The notes below the pieces were generated by a model. The model did no database searches, was not told where the DNA came from, and was given only the letters and a program-made list of their open reading frames with translations. From the NCBI RefSeq assembly GCF_002379085.1, contig NZ_NBZW01000003.1, forward strand, positions 214,087-278,086: 64,000 nt of DNA, given 5' to 3'. A program made the translations under genes and the position numbers. Positions within the stretch are counted from its first letter, which is position 1, and the number at the start of each line of letters is the position of its first letter. Shown here piece after piece: positions 1 through 8,315 of the stretch. Source of the DNA: Polaromonas sp. AET17H-212 (GTDB taxonomy: Bacteria; Pseudomonadota; Gammaproteobacteria; Burkholderiales; Burkholderiaceae_C).

Positions 1-1
1 C

Positions 2-1027
2 GGCTTTGACCACGGCACCCGTTTCGTGGACCACGGCCGCAACATGCTGATTGCCGGGGGCATCATGTTTGTCGTGGCGCAGATCCCGCCACAGCGCCTG
101 ATGGCGTTTGCCGTGCCCCTGTATGTGCTGGGCGTGGCCCTGCTGGTGGCCGTGGCGATTTTTGGCATCACGAAAAAAGGCGCGAAACGCTGGATCAACC
201 TGGGCATCGTGATCCAGCCCAGCGAAATCCTGAAAATTGCGATGCCGCTGATGCTGGCCTGGTGGTTCCAGAAACGCGAGGGCCAGTTGCGCCCGCTCGA
301 CTACCTGGTCGCCGGTTTGCTGCTGGTGGTGCCGGTCGGCCTGATCATGAAGCAGCCGGACCTGGGCACCTCGCTGCTGGTGCTGGCGGCCGGCCTGGCG
401 GTGATCTTTTTTGCCGGGTTGAGCTGGAAGCTGATTGCACCGCCGGTGCTGCTGGGGCTGGCTGGGGTTTTCCTGGTGGTCTGGTTCGAGCCGCAGCTGT
501 GCGCCGACGGCGTGCGCTGGCCGGTGCTGCACGACTACCAGCAGCAGCGCATCTGCACGCTGCTCGACCCGACGCGGGACCCGCTGGGCAAGGGCTTTCA
601 CATCATCCAGGGCATGATCGCCATCGGCTCGGGCGGGGTGTTTGGCAAGGGCTTCATGCAGGGCACGCAAACCCACCTGGAGTTCATCCCCGAACGCACC
701 ACCGACTTCATTTTTGCCGCCTACTCCGAGGAGTTCGGGCTGGTCGGCAACCTGCTGCTGATCGCCGGTTTCATTTTCCTGATCTTTCGCGGCCTGGTGA
801 TTGCGCTGGAGGCACCCACACTGTTCGCCCGCCTGCTCGCCGGTGCGGTCACCATGATCTTTTTCACCTACGCCTTCGTCAACATGGGCATGGTCAGCGG
901 CATCCTGCCGGTGGTGGGCGTGCCGCTGCCCTTCATCAGTTACGGCGGCACGGCCATGGTGACCCTCGGGTTGGCGGTGGGCATCCTGATGTCGATTTCC
1001 AAGGCCAAACGGCTGGTGCAGTCATGA
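2..1027 (+). CDS. rodA: RodA, SEDS peptidoglycan glycosyltransferase (5' end outside window)
   Basis: This is the C-terminal part of RodA, the inner-membrane SEDS-family protein that polymerises lateral-wall peptidoglycan with PBP2 in the elongasome. The open frame runs in from the window edge, so about 341 residues are visible against a usual length near 370-380 and the true start is missing. It has many hydrophobic segments, the loop PERTTDFIFAAYSEEFG that resembles the conserved extracellular region of RodA, and the typical C-terminal GVPLPFISYGGTAM motif. In many proteobacteria rodA lies in the mreBCD-mrdA-rodA cluster, which would place those genes upstream of the window. Assignment is confident; only the N-terminus is unseen. 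Confidence 0.93.
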   Translation, partial: GFDHGTRFVDHGRNMLIAGGIMFVVAQIPPQRLMAFAVPLYVLGVALLVAVAIFGITKKGAKRWINLGIVIQPSEILKIAMPLMLAWWFQKREGQLRPLDYLVAGLLLVVPVGLIMKQPDLGTSLLVLAAGLAVIFFAGLSWKLIAPPVLLGLAGVFLVVWFEPQLCADGVRWPVLHDYQQQRICTLLDPTRDPLGKGFHIIQGMIAIGSGGVFGKGFMQGTQTHLEFIPERTTDFIFAAYSEEFGLVGNLLLIAGFIFLIFRGLVIALEAPTLFARLLAGAVTMIFFTYAFVNMGMVSGILPVVGVPLPFISYGGTAMVTLGLAVGILMSISKAKRLVQS

Positions 1028-1136
1028 GCCCGGTGGCGAGGGGCCCCGCTCAGCGGGGATCGACAAGGCGAAGGACTGCGGGGACGCCGAAGCCCGGGAA
1101 TGGGTTTCTCGATCAAGCCGATGAGGCGTCGAGTTG

Positions 1137-2015
1137 ATGTCTTCCGTCAACCCGGTCACTATCATCGGCATCGGCAACATGGGCGGCGCCATGGCGGCCA
1201 ACCTCCTTTCCCGGGGCTGGGCCGTGCAGGTCTGCGACATCGACCCTGTGAAAGTCGCCGATCTGGAAGAAAAAGGGGCTTCAGCCATTTCTGCACCTGC
1301 GCAGGCAGCTATCAATTCGGTAGCATTTATTGTCTGCGTGGTGGATGCCACACAGACCGACGCCGTGTTGTTCGGCGCGGACGGCCTGGCCCGCATGCTG
1401 CAGCCGGGGCACACCGTGGTGTTGTGCCCGACGATCTCACCGCAGGATGTCGAGGCTTTTGCGGACCGGCTGGCGGCGCTGGGGGTGCACACGGTGGACG
1501 CGCCCATGTCGGGCGGCCCGGCGCGTGCGCGGGATGGCTCCATGAGCCTGATGGTCGCCTGCGCACCGGCCGTGTATGAACATCAGGCGGACTTGCTGCA
1601 GGCGCTGTCGGCCAAGGTCTTTCGCATCAGCGACCAGGCTGGCGACGGGGCCCGCACCAAGCTGGTCAACAACCTGCTGGCCGGCATCAACCTGGTCGGG
1701 GCGGCCGAGGTGCTGGCCCTGGCCGGGCGCCTGGGCCTGGACCCGGGGCGGACCCTGGACGTCATCGAGCAGTCCAGCGGCCAGAGCTGGATAGGCTCCG
1801 ACCGCATGCGCCGCGCCATTGCCGGCGACTATGCGCCACGCGCGCATGTGACGCTGCTCGAAAAAGACACCCGCCTGGCGGTGGAAGCGGCCCGGGCCGC
1901 CGGTTTCGAGGGGCCGCTGGGCGCGCGCGCCAGCGAAGTGTTTGCCCAGGCACATAGCGCGGGGCTGGCCGCGCTCGATGACGCGGCCATTTTCAAATAC
2001 CTGGCGGACCGTTAG
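1137..2015 (+). CDS. NAD(P)-dependent 3-hydroxyisobutyrate dehydrogenase-family oxidoreductase
   Basis: A 292-residue cytoplasmic dehydrogenase of the beta-hydroxyacid family. The N-terminal Rossmann motif GIGNMGGAMAANLL (residues about 9-22) binds NAD(P). The substrate-binding motif DAPMSGGPARARDGSM (about 122-137) and the catalytic-lysine region TKLVNNLLAG (about 178-187) follow the order of 3-hydroxyisobutyrate, tartronate semialdehyde and threonate dehydrogenases. The substrate cannot be told from sequence; L-threonate dehydrogenase-like is one option. I chose ATG 1137 over an in-frame TTG just before it. Residues about 46-64 are encoded by DNA that resembles a repeat found between genes elsewhere in the window. 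The gene lies 109 bases after rodA with no obvious functional link. Confidence 0.85.
   Translation: MSSVNPVTIIGIGNMGGAMAANLLSRGWAVQVCDIDPVKVADLEEKGASAISAPAQAAINSVAFIVCVVDATQTDAVLFGADGLARMLQPGHTVVLCPTISPQDVEAFADRLAALGVHTVDAPMSGGPARARDGSMSLMVACAPAVYEHQADLLQALSAKVFRISDQAGDGARTKLVNNLLAGINLVGAAEVLALAGRLGLDPGRTLDVIEQSSGQSWIGSDRMRRAIAGDYAPRAHVTLLEKDTRLAVEAARAAGFEGPLGARASEVFAQAHSAGLAALDDAAIFKYLADR
1271..1328 (+). repeat. Dispersed repeat copy lying inside a coding region
   Basis: The stretch reads AAAAGGGGCTTCAGCC, then a spacer, then GCGCAGGCAGCTATCAATTC and GGTAGCA. It lines up along its length with the intergenic repeat at 23848-23912, which has AAAAAGGCTTCCAGCC, GGGCGCAATCAGCTACTGAA and TGTAGCA in the same order and spacing. 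Here it stays in frame in the dehydrogenase gene. The similarity was judged by eye and chance cannot be excluded. Confidence 0.45.
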
Positions 2016-2025
2016 ACCGGACCGC

Positions 2026-2070
2026 CAAGCCAAGCCAAGCCAAGCCAAGCCAAGCCAAGCCAAGCCAAGC
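2026..2070 (+). repeat. Pentanucleotide microsatellite, nine perfect copies of CAAGC
   Basis: Nine uninterrupted head-to-tail copies of CAAGC start 10 bases after the stop codon of the dehydrogenase gene and end about 140 bases before yegP. Perfect short tandem repeats of this length are prone to slipped-strand copy-number change. Nothing here shows whether it matters for expression of yegP. Confidence 0.97.
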
Positions 2071-2211
2071 CGCGCCGGGCAGACCATGGCCGGCGCAACA
2101 GCGGCGGGTAGCGGCCCGGGAGACGCAGGAATAAGTTCTTGCGCTCCAGCCTGGGGTCGGCTACAAAGAAGGGCAAGCGCTTGTAATCCCTTTTTCTCAA
2201 GGAGAATTCTG

Positions 2212-2547
2212 ATGGCTGGCAAATTCGAACTCAAGAAATCCAAAAACGACAAGTATTTCTTTTCCTTGCTGGCGGGCAATGGGCAGACCATTCTGGTCAG
2301 CGAGATGTACGACACCAAGGCCAGCGCCCTGGCCGGCATTGAATCCGTCAAGAAAAATGCCGCGGATGAAGCAAAGTATGTGCGCCTGGACGGCAAGGAC
2401 GGATCGCCCTATTTCACGCTGCGCGCCGGCAACAACCAGGTGATCGGCCAGAGCCAGATGTACGCCAGTGCCGCCGCGCGCGACAGCGGCATCGCATCGT
2501 GCAAAACCGACGGGCCGGGTGCGGCAACCAGCGACCTGAGCGCCTGA
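2212..2547 (+). CDS. yegP: YegP-type protein with two DUF1508 repeats
   Basis: A 111-residue small soluble protein of the YegP/DUF1508 family. Two tandem copies of the fold are visible: the first begins GKFELKKSKNDKYFFSLLAGNGQTI at residue 3 and the second begins around residue 54 with DGSPYFTLRAGNNQVIGQSQMY, each followed by an Ala-rich helix ending in a run such as ASALAGIESVKKNA. The family is widespread but has no firmly established function. Start ATG 2212 is set by a strong ribosome site AAGGAGAA at 2199-2206. It appears to be a single-gene unit between the CAAGC microsatellite and tldD. Confidence 0.88.
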   Translation: MAGKFELKKSKNDKYFFSLLAGNGQTILVSEMYDTKASALAGIESVKKNAADEAKYVRLDGKDGSPYFTLRAGNNQVIGQSQMYASAAARDSGIASCKTDGPGAATSDLSA

Positions 2548-2645
2548 TCACCGCCGGCGGTGGCAGGTGTTCCGGGCTTCTGCCCGTCCCGGCGGACAGA
2601 AGCCTTGCAGGGGCGGGGCCGGATCAGACTGCCTACAATGACCGC

Positions 2646-4184
2646 ATGACCTCACTCAAATCCTCGCCGGTCTCGGCACGCAAGCCAGCCTTTACCGCCG
2701 CCCGCGCCGCCCGTCCCAACTCCGACGCCACATCGGAACGTCTGGCGATAGCGCAAAAGCTGCTGCTGGCGCCTTTCGGACTGACCGAGGCCCATTTGAG
2801 CCGGGCCCTGGGGGAAATCACCTCACACGGCGTCGATGACGCCGACCTGTATTTCCAGTACACGCGCAGCGAAGGCTGGAGCCTGGAAGAAGGCATCGTC
2901 AAGACCGGCTCCTTCAGCATCGACCAAGGCGTGGGCGTGCGTGCGGTCAGCGGTGAAAAAACCGCGTTTGCCTACTCCGATGACATCTCCGAGGCCTCGC
3001 TGCTCGACGCGGCGCGCACCGTCCGCACCATTTCGGCGGCCACCCGTGCCGGCCGTGTCAAGGTGCCGGCGCGCAAGGTCGCGCCCGGCCGCTCGTTGTA
3101 TCGGGACATGGACCCGATCGCAACGCTGGGCAGCACGGCCAAGGTCAAGCTGCTCGAGCGCGTGGAAAAACTCGCCAAGGCCAAAGACCCGCGCATCGTG
3201 CAGGTCATGGCCGGCCTGGCCAGCGAATACGACGTGGTGATGGTCGCGCGTGCCGATGGCACGCTGGCCGCCGACGTGCGGCCGCTGGTGCGCCTGTCGG
3301 TGACGGTGATTGCCGAGAAAAAGGTCGCCGGCGTGAGCCGCCGCGAAATGGGCTCGGGCGGTGGCGGCGGGCGTTTCGGCCTGGCCTATTTCGACGAGGC
3401 GCAGATCAACGAATATGTCAATGACGCGGTGACCGCGGCCCTGTCCAACCTCGATGCGCGCCCGGCCCCGGCCGGCGAAATGACCGTGGTGCTGGGCCCC
3501 GGCTGGCCCGGCATCCTGCTGCACGAGGCGATTGGCCACGGGCTGGAAGGCGACTTCAACCGCAAGGGATCAAGCGCGTTTTCCGGCCGCATCGGTGAAC
3601 GCGTGGCGGCCAAAGGCGTCACCGTGCTCGACGACGGCACGATTGCCGACCGGCGTGGCTCGCTCAACGTCGATGACGAGGGCAACGCCAGCCAGCGCAA
3701 TGTGCTGATCGAGGACGGCATCCTCAAGGGTTACATCCAGGACTCGCTCAATGCGCGCCTGTCCGGCGTCAAGCCCACCGGCAACGGCCGCCGCGAGAGT
3801 TATGCCCATGTGCCGATGCCGCGCATGACCAACACCTACATGCTGGGCGGCGACAAGGCGCCGGAAGAAATCGTCGCCAGCATCAAGAAAGGCCTTTACG
3901 CCACCAATTTCGGCGGTGGCCAGGTCGACATCACCTCGGGCAAGTTCGTGTTTTCCGCGAGCGAAGCGTTCTGGGTCGAAAACGGCAAGATCCTCTACCC
4001 GGTCAAGGGCGCCACCATAGTCGGCAATGGCCCGGATGCGCTGACCCGCGTCACCATGATGGGCAACGACATGCAGCTCGACAGCGGCGTTGGCACCTGC
4101 GGCAAGGAAGGCCAGAGCGTGCCCGTGGGCGTCGGCCAGCCGACCCTGCGCATTGACGGCCTGACCGTGGGCGGCACCGCCTGA
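2646..4184 (+). CDS. tldD: TldD metalloprotease
   Basis: TldD acts with TldE (PmbA) as a heterodimeric metallopeptidase that degrades peptides, matures microcin B17 in enteric bacteria and was linked to CcdA turnover. The 512-residue frame carries the zinc motif HEAIGH at residues 293-298, followed by GLEGDFNRKGSSAFSG, and ends with the family motif near GTCGKEGQSVPVGVGQPTL. An upstream in-frame codon at 2499 overlaps yegP and adds a low-complexity stretch, so ATG 2646 is chosen. The N-terminus is slightly longer than the roughly 480 residues of the enterobacterial protein. The partner pmbA is not in the window. The gene converges with the acyl-CoA ligase gene. Confidence 0.95.
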   Translation: MTSLKSSPVSARKPAFTAARAARPNSDATSERLAIAQKLLLAPFGLTEAHLSRALGEITSHGVDDADLYFQYTRSEGWSLEEGIVKTGSFSIDQGVGVRAVSGEKTAFAYSDDISEASLLDAARTVRTISAATRAGRVKVPARKVAPGRSLYRDMDPIATLGSTAKVKLLERVEKLAKAKDPRIVQVMAGLASEYDVVMVARADGTLAADVRPLVRLSVTVIAEKKVAGVSRREMGSGGGGGRFGLAYFDEAQINEYVNDAVTAALSNLDARPAPAGEMTVVLGPGWPGILLHEAIGHGLEGDFNRKGSSAFSGRIGERVAAKGVTVLDDGTIADRRGSLNVDDEGNASQRNVLIEDGILKGYIQDSLNARLSGVKPTGNGRRESYAHVPMPRMTNTYMLGGDKAPEEIVASIKKGLYATNFGGGQVDITSGKFVFSASEAFWVENGKILYPVKGATIVGNGPDALTRVTMMGNDMQLDSGVGTCGKEGQSVPVGVGQPTLRIDGLTVGGTA

Positions 4185-4198
4185 TTTTCCTGGTGGGG

Positions 4199-5863
4199 TC
4201 AGTTCGCTGAAAGCAGGCGCTCGCGCAATTCTCGCTTGAGGAGTTTGCCGTTGGCGTTGCGGGGCAGCGGCGACGGCATGATGCTGATCGCATCGGGTAC
4301 CTTGTAGTCCGCCAGGTCACGGCGGCACAGGTCCTTGAGCTCTTCCGCGAGCGCCTCGCCGGACACACCGCCGGCGCTGGCCTGCACAAACACAAACGCA
4401 TGGACCCGTTCACCCAGAACCGGGCAGGGCACGCCGACGGTAGCGGCCTCCAGCACGCGGGGGTGTCCCATCAGGCAGTTTTCCACCTCGACCGAGAACA
4501 CCTTGTAGCCGCCCCGGTTGATCATGTCTTTCTTGCGGTCGTGGATGCGCAGAAAGCCGTCCGCATCCAGGGTGCCGATATCGCCTGATTTCCAGTAACC
4601 GCCACAAAACGACAGCGCGGTGGCTTGCGGGTTGTTCCAGTAACGGGGAACCACCATCGGCCCGCCAATCCAGACTTCACCGCTCTCGCCAGGCGGCACT
4701 TCGCGCCCTTCGTCGTCCATGATGCGGATGTCTGCACAGGGCAGGGCGACGCCTACCGCGTCCAGCACCCGTGAACCTGGCGGCGTGATGGTGGCTGGAG
4801 AGGTGGTTTCCGTGGCGCCGTAGGCATTGAAAAGCTGCACGGTCGGGCAGTGCCGCTCCAACTGCTCGATGGTGCTCTCGGGCATGGGGGCGCCACCGAA
4901 CCCGCCCAGGCGCCAGGCACTCAGATCGAGTGTGGCGAATCCGGGTTCGCGCAGGCACAGCGCATACATGGCCGGCACCATGAGGGTGTAACTCATGCGT
5001 TCGCGCACGGCCAATTGCAGAAATGCCCCCGCCTTGAACTCGCGCAGGATGATCACACATCCGGCGACCGCGCCCATGGCCGCAACGATGGCAATGATGC
5101 CGGTCACATGCGAGCCGGGCACCGCCAGCACCGCGCGTTCGCCGGCTTCCAGGCCCAGGCAGGTCTGGTAGTGCAGGGCCGAGTGCACCACATTGAAGCG
5201 CGTGATGACCGCGCCTTTGGGCTGCCCCGTGGTACCCGAGGTGTAGAGAATGATGGCGGGTGCCTCCTCGACCTCACCCTCATGCCGTAAGGTGGCCAGC
5301 GGTGGATCCAGAAGGCTGTTCCACGCGGTGGACAGCATGGTCTTCGGGACTTCAGACCCGTCGGCGCCGGTGCACAGCACCTGAATGATCGGCGTGCCGT
5401 CGTCGAGTTGCGTTGGCAGCAGGCGCGCCAGGTCGGCCTGCACAATCACGGCCCGCGCCCCGCACTGATGGAGGATGAAGCCGACGCCCTTGGCCGAGTC
5501 CCGCGTGCTCATGGGCACCGCCACCGCACCGAGCTGCGCAATGCCGTATAGCGCCAGCACGAACTCGGCCCGATTGCCCATCAGCAGCGCCACCCGGTCA
5601 CCCGGGTTCACTCCCAGTCGCTGCAGGCCCTGGGCAATGCGCAGGCCGGCGTCTTCCAGCTGCCGCCAGGTCCAGCGCTGATCACCGTCCACCAGCGCCT
5701 CGGCTTGCGGATGGCGCGCCGCGGCCTCATGCATCATCGTGGCAAGCCCCGGAGGTCGGGAAGCGAAGCAGGCGACGACGCGCGAATCGAAATGGGCCTC
5801 GCGCCGCAGCACCTGCGGGGCGTGCAACTGCCAATGTGTCAGCGTGGTGCTGTGGGCGTCCAT
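4199..5863 (-). CDS. AMP-forming acyl-CoA synthetase
   Basis: A 554-residue member of the ANL adenylating superfamily, which activates a carboxylic acid as acyl-AMP and then acyl-CoA. The AMP-binding P-loop YTSGTTGQPKG lies near residue 206, followed by FNAYGATETTSPAT (motif A5-like) and the hinge YWKSGDIGTLDADGFLRIHDRKKDMINRGG; the C-terminal catalytic lysine is in PRNANGKLLKREL. The substrate cannot be read from sequence. It is the last gene of the minus-strand liv-type transporter cluster and probably activates the transported acid. ATG 5863 lies 16 bases after the livF stop; a GTG at 5899 overlapping livF is an alternative that adds 12 residues. Neither has a good ribosome site. Confidence 0.88.
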   Translation of the reverse strand: MDAHSTTLTHWQLHAPQVLRREAHFDSRVVACFASRPPGLATMMHEAAARHPQAEALVDGDQRWTWRQLEDAGLRIAQGLQRLGVNPGDRVALLMGNRAEFVLALYGIAQLGAVAVPMSTRDSAKGVGFILHQCGARAVIVQADLARLLPTQLDDGTPIIQVLCTGADGSEVPKTMLSTAWNSLLDPPLATLRHEGEVEEAPAIILYTSGTTGQPKGAVITRFNVVHSALHYQTCLGLEAGERAVLAVPGSHVTGIIAIVAAMGAVAGCVIILREFKAGAFLQLAVRERMSYTLMVPAMYALCLREPGFATLDLSAWRLGGFGGAPMPESTIEQLERHCPTVQLFNAYGATETTSPATITPPGSRVLDAVGVALPCADIRIMDDEGREVPPGESGEVWIGGPMVVPRYWNNPQATALSFCGGYWKSGDIGTLDADGFLRIHDRKKDMINRGGYKVFSVEVENCLMGHPRVLEAATVGVPCPVLGERVHAFVFVQASAGGVSGEALAEELKDLCRRDLADYKVPDAISIMPSPLPRNANGKLLKRELRERLLSAN

Positions 5864-5879
5864 GGGTGCCGTCACGGGT

Positions 5880-6521
5880 TCAATGCCGGTTTGCGCCACG
5901 CTCGATCACAATTTCAGTGTCGAGCAGGTGGCGCGAGTGGTTCAGGTCCGATTGACTGATCAGTACCGAGAGACCGCTGCCGCGCATTTTCCCCACGACC
6001 TCCGAGAGCCTTTGCGACAGGGCGGGTGCCACGCCCTCGAAGGGTTCGTCCAGCAGCAACAGGCGCGTGCCCACCGCCAGTGCGCGGGCCAGCGCGACCA
6101 GCTTTTGCTGCCCGCCGGACAACAGCAGGGCTTTGCGCGTGCGCATTTCAACGAGTTCCGGCAAGACCGAGTAGACCAGTTCCAGGCGTTCGGCCACACG
6201 CAGGCTGGGTGACACCCAAAGCGGCAGGCAGATGTTTTCCTCAACCGTCAGTTCCGGCACCAGCCCGCGGTCTTCCGGCATGTAACCAATACCCAGGGCG
6301 GCGCGCTCGTGGCTGGCCAGGGTGCTGAGGTCCACGTCGCCAAAGTGCAGCGTTCCTTCGCGCAGCGCGAGATGGCCCATGATGGTCCGCATGACACTGG
6401 TCTTGCCGGCGCCGTTGCGTCCGACCAGGCCGACCAGACTGCCGGGCTCCACCGTGATGGAGAACTGCCGCAGCACATCAACGTTCTGGATGGCCACGAC
6501 GGCCTGCGAAAGCCGGATCAT
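5880..6521 (-). CDS. livF: ABC transporter ATPase, LivF type
   Basis: A 213-residue cytoplasmic ATPase of the hydrophobic amino acid (HAAT) importer family. It shows Walker A GRNGAGKT at residues 34-41, signature LSGGQ at 134-138 and Walker B LLLLDEP at 154-160, with MPEDRG where LivF proteins usually have a PEGR-like Q-loop sequence. It is somewhat shorter than the usual 230-240 residues. Its start overlaps the livG stop by 4 bases, so the two ATPases are translationally coupled and likely form the heterodimer that powers the LivH-LivM channel. The name marks family only; the substrate may be an organic acid and not a branched-chain amino acid. Confidence 0.92.
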   Translation of the reverse strand: MIRLSQAVVAIQNVDVLRQFSITVEPGSLVGLVGRNGAGKTSVMRTIMGHLALREGTLHFGDVDLSTLASHERAALGIGYMPEDRGLVPELTVEENICLPLWVSPSLRVAERLELVYSVLPELVEMRTRKALLLSGGQQKLVALARALAVGTRLLLLDEPFEGVAPALSQRLSEVVGKMRGSGLSVLISQSDLNHSRHLLDTEIVIERGANRH

Positions 6522-7309
6522 GCTGCAGCCTCCTCGGAGGGGCGCACGGAGCCGGTCACGTAGCGCTGCACCTCGGTGTCCCCCAGCACCGCCGACGAAG
6601 AACCGTCAGCGATCACGCGTCCGCTGTAAAAAGCAATCACACGCGAGGCGTAACGCTCCACGATGTCCATGTCATGTTCAACAAACACCACGGTCACCGG
6701 CCGGCCCTGCGCGCCGCGGTCAATCGCGTTCATGACCGTGTCCATGGTCATGAATTTTTCCTCGGCGCTGACACCGCTGGTGGGCTCGTCAAGCATCAGG
6801 AGTTTGGGGTGTCCGGTCAGCGACATTGCGATGTCCAGAAGTTTGCGCACGCCGCCCGGCAGTTCCATCACGGGCCGCGACGCGTGTTTTGCCAGGTCAA
6901 AACGCTCCAGCAGGCTGAGGCACTCGGCCACGGCGGAGGGCTCCCGGCCCGAGCGCAGAAACGAGCGATCACCGCGACTGCAATGCAGCGATGCCAGCAT
7001 GTTGTCCAGCACCGGCATGTGCATGCACAGCTGCGGAATCTGAAATGACCGGGCCACGCCCCGGCGCGTGATTTCCCGCGGGGCCAGTGCGGTGATGTCT
7101 TCGCCGTCCAGAACGATCCGCCCCGATGCCGGTTTCAGGTAACCGGTGATCATGTTGACGAAGGTGGTCTTGCCGGCGCCGTTGCTGCCGATCAGGCACA
7201 GGCGCTCGCCGGTGGCAATGTCGATGGTGATGTCGGATGCCGCGACCACGGCACCGAAGCTGCGGTTCAGGTGTTGGGCGGACAACAGGGCTTGTTTGGC
7301 GGGGTTCAC
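6518..7309 (-). CDS. livG: ABC transporter ATPase, LivG type
   Basis: A 263-residue ATPase with Walker A GSNGAGKT at residues 41-48, an unusual signature ELPGGVRK around 149-156 in place of LSGGQ-type sequences, and Walker B LLMLDEPTSG around 170-179. Relaxed signatures are common in LivG. The region between Walker A and the signature is extended, including RSFQIPQLCMHMPVLDNML, as in other LivG proteins. It follows livM by 6 bases and overlaps livF by 4, all on the minus strand. It should pair with LivF at the cytoplasmic face of the permease. Confidence 0.92.
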   Translation of the reverse strand: MNPAKQALLSAQHLNRSFGAVVAASDITIDIATGERLCLIGSNGAGKTTFVNMITGYLKPASGRIVLDGEDITALAPREITRRGVARSFQIPQLCMHMPVLDNMLASLHCSRGDRSFLRSGREPSAVAECLSLLERFDLAKHASRPVMELPGGVRKLLDIAMSLTGHPKLLMLDEPTSGVSAEEKFMTMDTVMNAIDRGAQGRPVTVVFVEHDMDIVERYASRVIAFYSGRVIADGSSSAVLGDTEVQRYVTGSVRPSEEAAA

Positions 7310-7315
7310 GGCGAC

Positions 7316-8275
7316 TCAGTCCTTGTTGTTGCGTTTGGGAAGCAGCCGGTACATCTGCGAGCCCAGTCCGTCGGGCAGAAAACGGATCACCAGCAACAGG
7401 AAGATGCCCAATGCCAGCTGCCAGGTGTTCGGGAAATAGGCGCTGGAGAACGAACGCACCAGCTCCAGCAACAAGGAGCTGACGAGCACGGCCGTCACGC
7501 TCTGGTAACCCGCCAGAATGGCCACGAAGACAAATTCGCCGGAGGTTGTCCAGTAGCTGAAGTTGGGGTCGATGTGGCCGAGTGCGAGCACGCCCAATGC
7601 GCCGCCCAGCCCCCCCAGAAACGCGGCCAGCAGGTAGTTCCACGCCACGATGTTGACGACCGACATGCCCAGGTATTCCACCCGCAGTTCGTTTTCCCGA
7701 ACCGCCAGTGACAGCAGGCCGCGCGTGGAATCACAATAGAGGCGCGCCAGTCCGGCCATCAGGCAGGTGACGCCCGAGGTGACGCCCCACAGCAGCAGGG
7801 TGGACTGCGCCGCCTCGGGTTTGAAGCCGAACAGGGTCGGGCGCGTGACGTTGAAGCCGTCCGAGCCGCCCAGCGTGTCGGTTTTCATCAGAATTCCGTA
7901 CAACACCATCGACAGCGCCAGCGTCAGCATGGCAAAGAAAATGCCGCGGTAGCGCGCCAGCAGGGGTGCAAAAGGCAGGGCGACAAAAAAGGCCGTTACC
8001 CCGCCCATCACGGACAGTGCCAGTGCGTCGGTGATGCCCAGCCGATTGAACAGCAGGGCGGCGGTGTAGCCGCCGGCTGCAAACACCAGTCCCTGGCCGA
8101 AGGGCACCGCGCCGCTACGCATCATCAGCATGATGCCGAGCGACACCAGGCCATTGGCCAGGGCAATGGTGCCCAAAAAAACCAGCCACTTGGGCAGCAC
8201 CAGCCCGAGCCCGAGCAGCAGCAGAAAGACCAGGAAAGAAACCAGAAAAACGCGCTTGGCAGAAGAAACAATCAA
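7316..8275 (-). CDS. livM: ABC transporter permease, LivM type
   Basis: A 319-residue inner-membrane permease with about eight to nine hydrophobic segments, starting with FLVSFLVFLLLLGLGLVL. The conserved coupling region is visible in SLAVRENELRVEYLGMSVVNIVAWNYLLAAFLGGLGGALG, matching the LivM family pattern in which the charged RENE segment contacts the ATPases. It forms the second half of the translocation channel with LivH. The gene begins 40 bases after the livH stop and ends 6 bases before livG, consistent with one transcript. Confidence 0.9.
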   Translation of the reverse strand: MIVSSAKRVFLVSFLVFLLLLGLGLVLPKWLVFLGTIALANGLVSLGIMLMMRSGAVPFGQGLVFAAGGYTAALLFNRLGITDALALSVMGGVTAFFVALPFAPLLARYRGIFFAMLTLALSMVLYGILMKTDTLGGSDGFNVTRPTLFGFKPEAAQSTLLLWGVTSGVTCLMAGLARLYCDSTRGLLSLAVRENELRVEYLGMSVVNIVAWNYLLAAFLGGLGGALGVLALGHIDPNFSYWTTSGEFVFVAILAGYQSVTAVLVSSLLLELVRSFSSAYFPNTWQLALGIFLLLVIRFLPDGLGSQMYRLLPKRNNKD

Positions 8276-8315
8276 GACAAAATCCTCCGGGCTTTATGGG
8301 GACGGCGGCTTGCCA

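Noticed and set aside
2026..2070. CAAGC array as a CRISPR or phage attachment site
   Set aside because: There are no spacers and the unit is five bases; it is a simple microsatellite.
2577..2602. Hairpin CTTCTG/CAGAAG after yegP as a terminator
   Set aside because: The stem is only 6-7 pairs with a large loop and there is no T-run.
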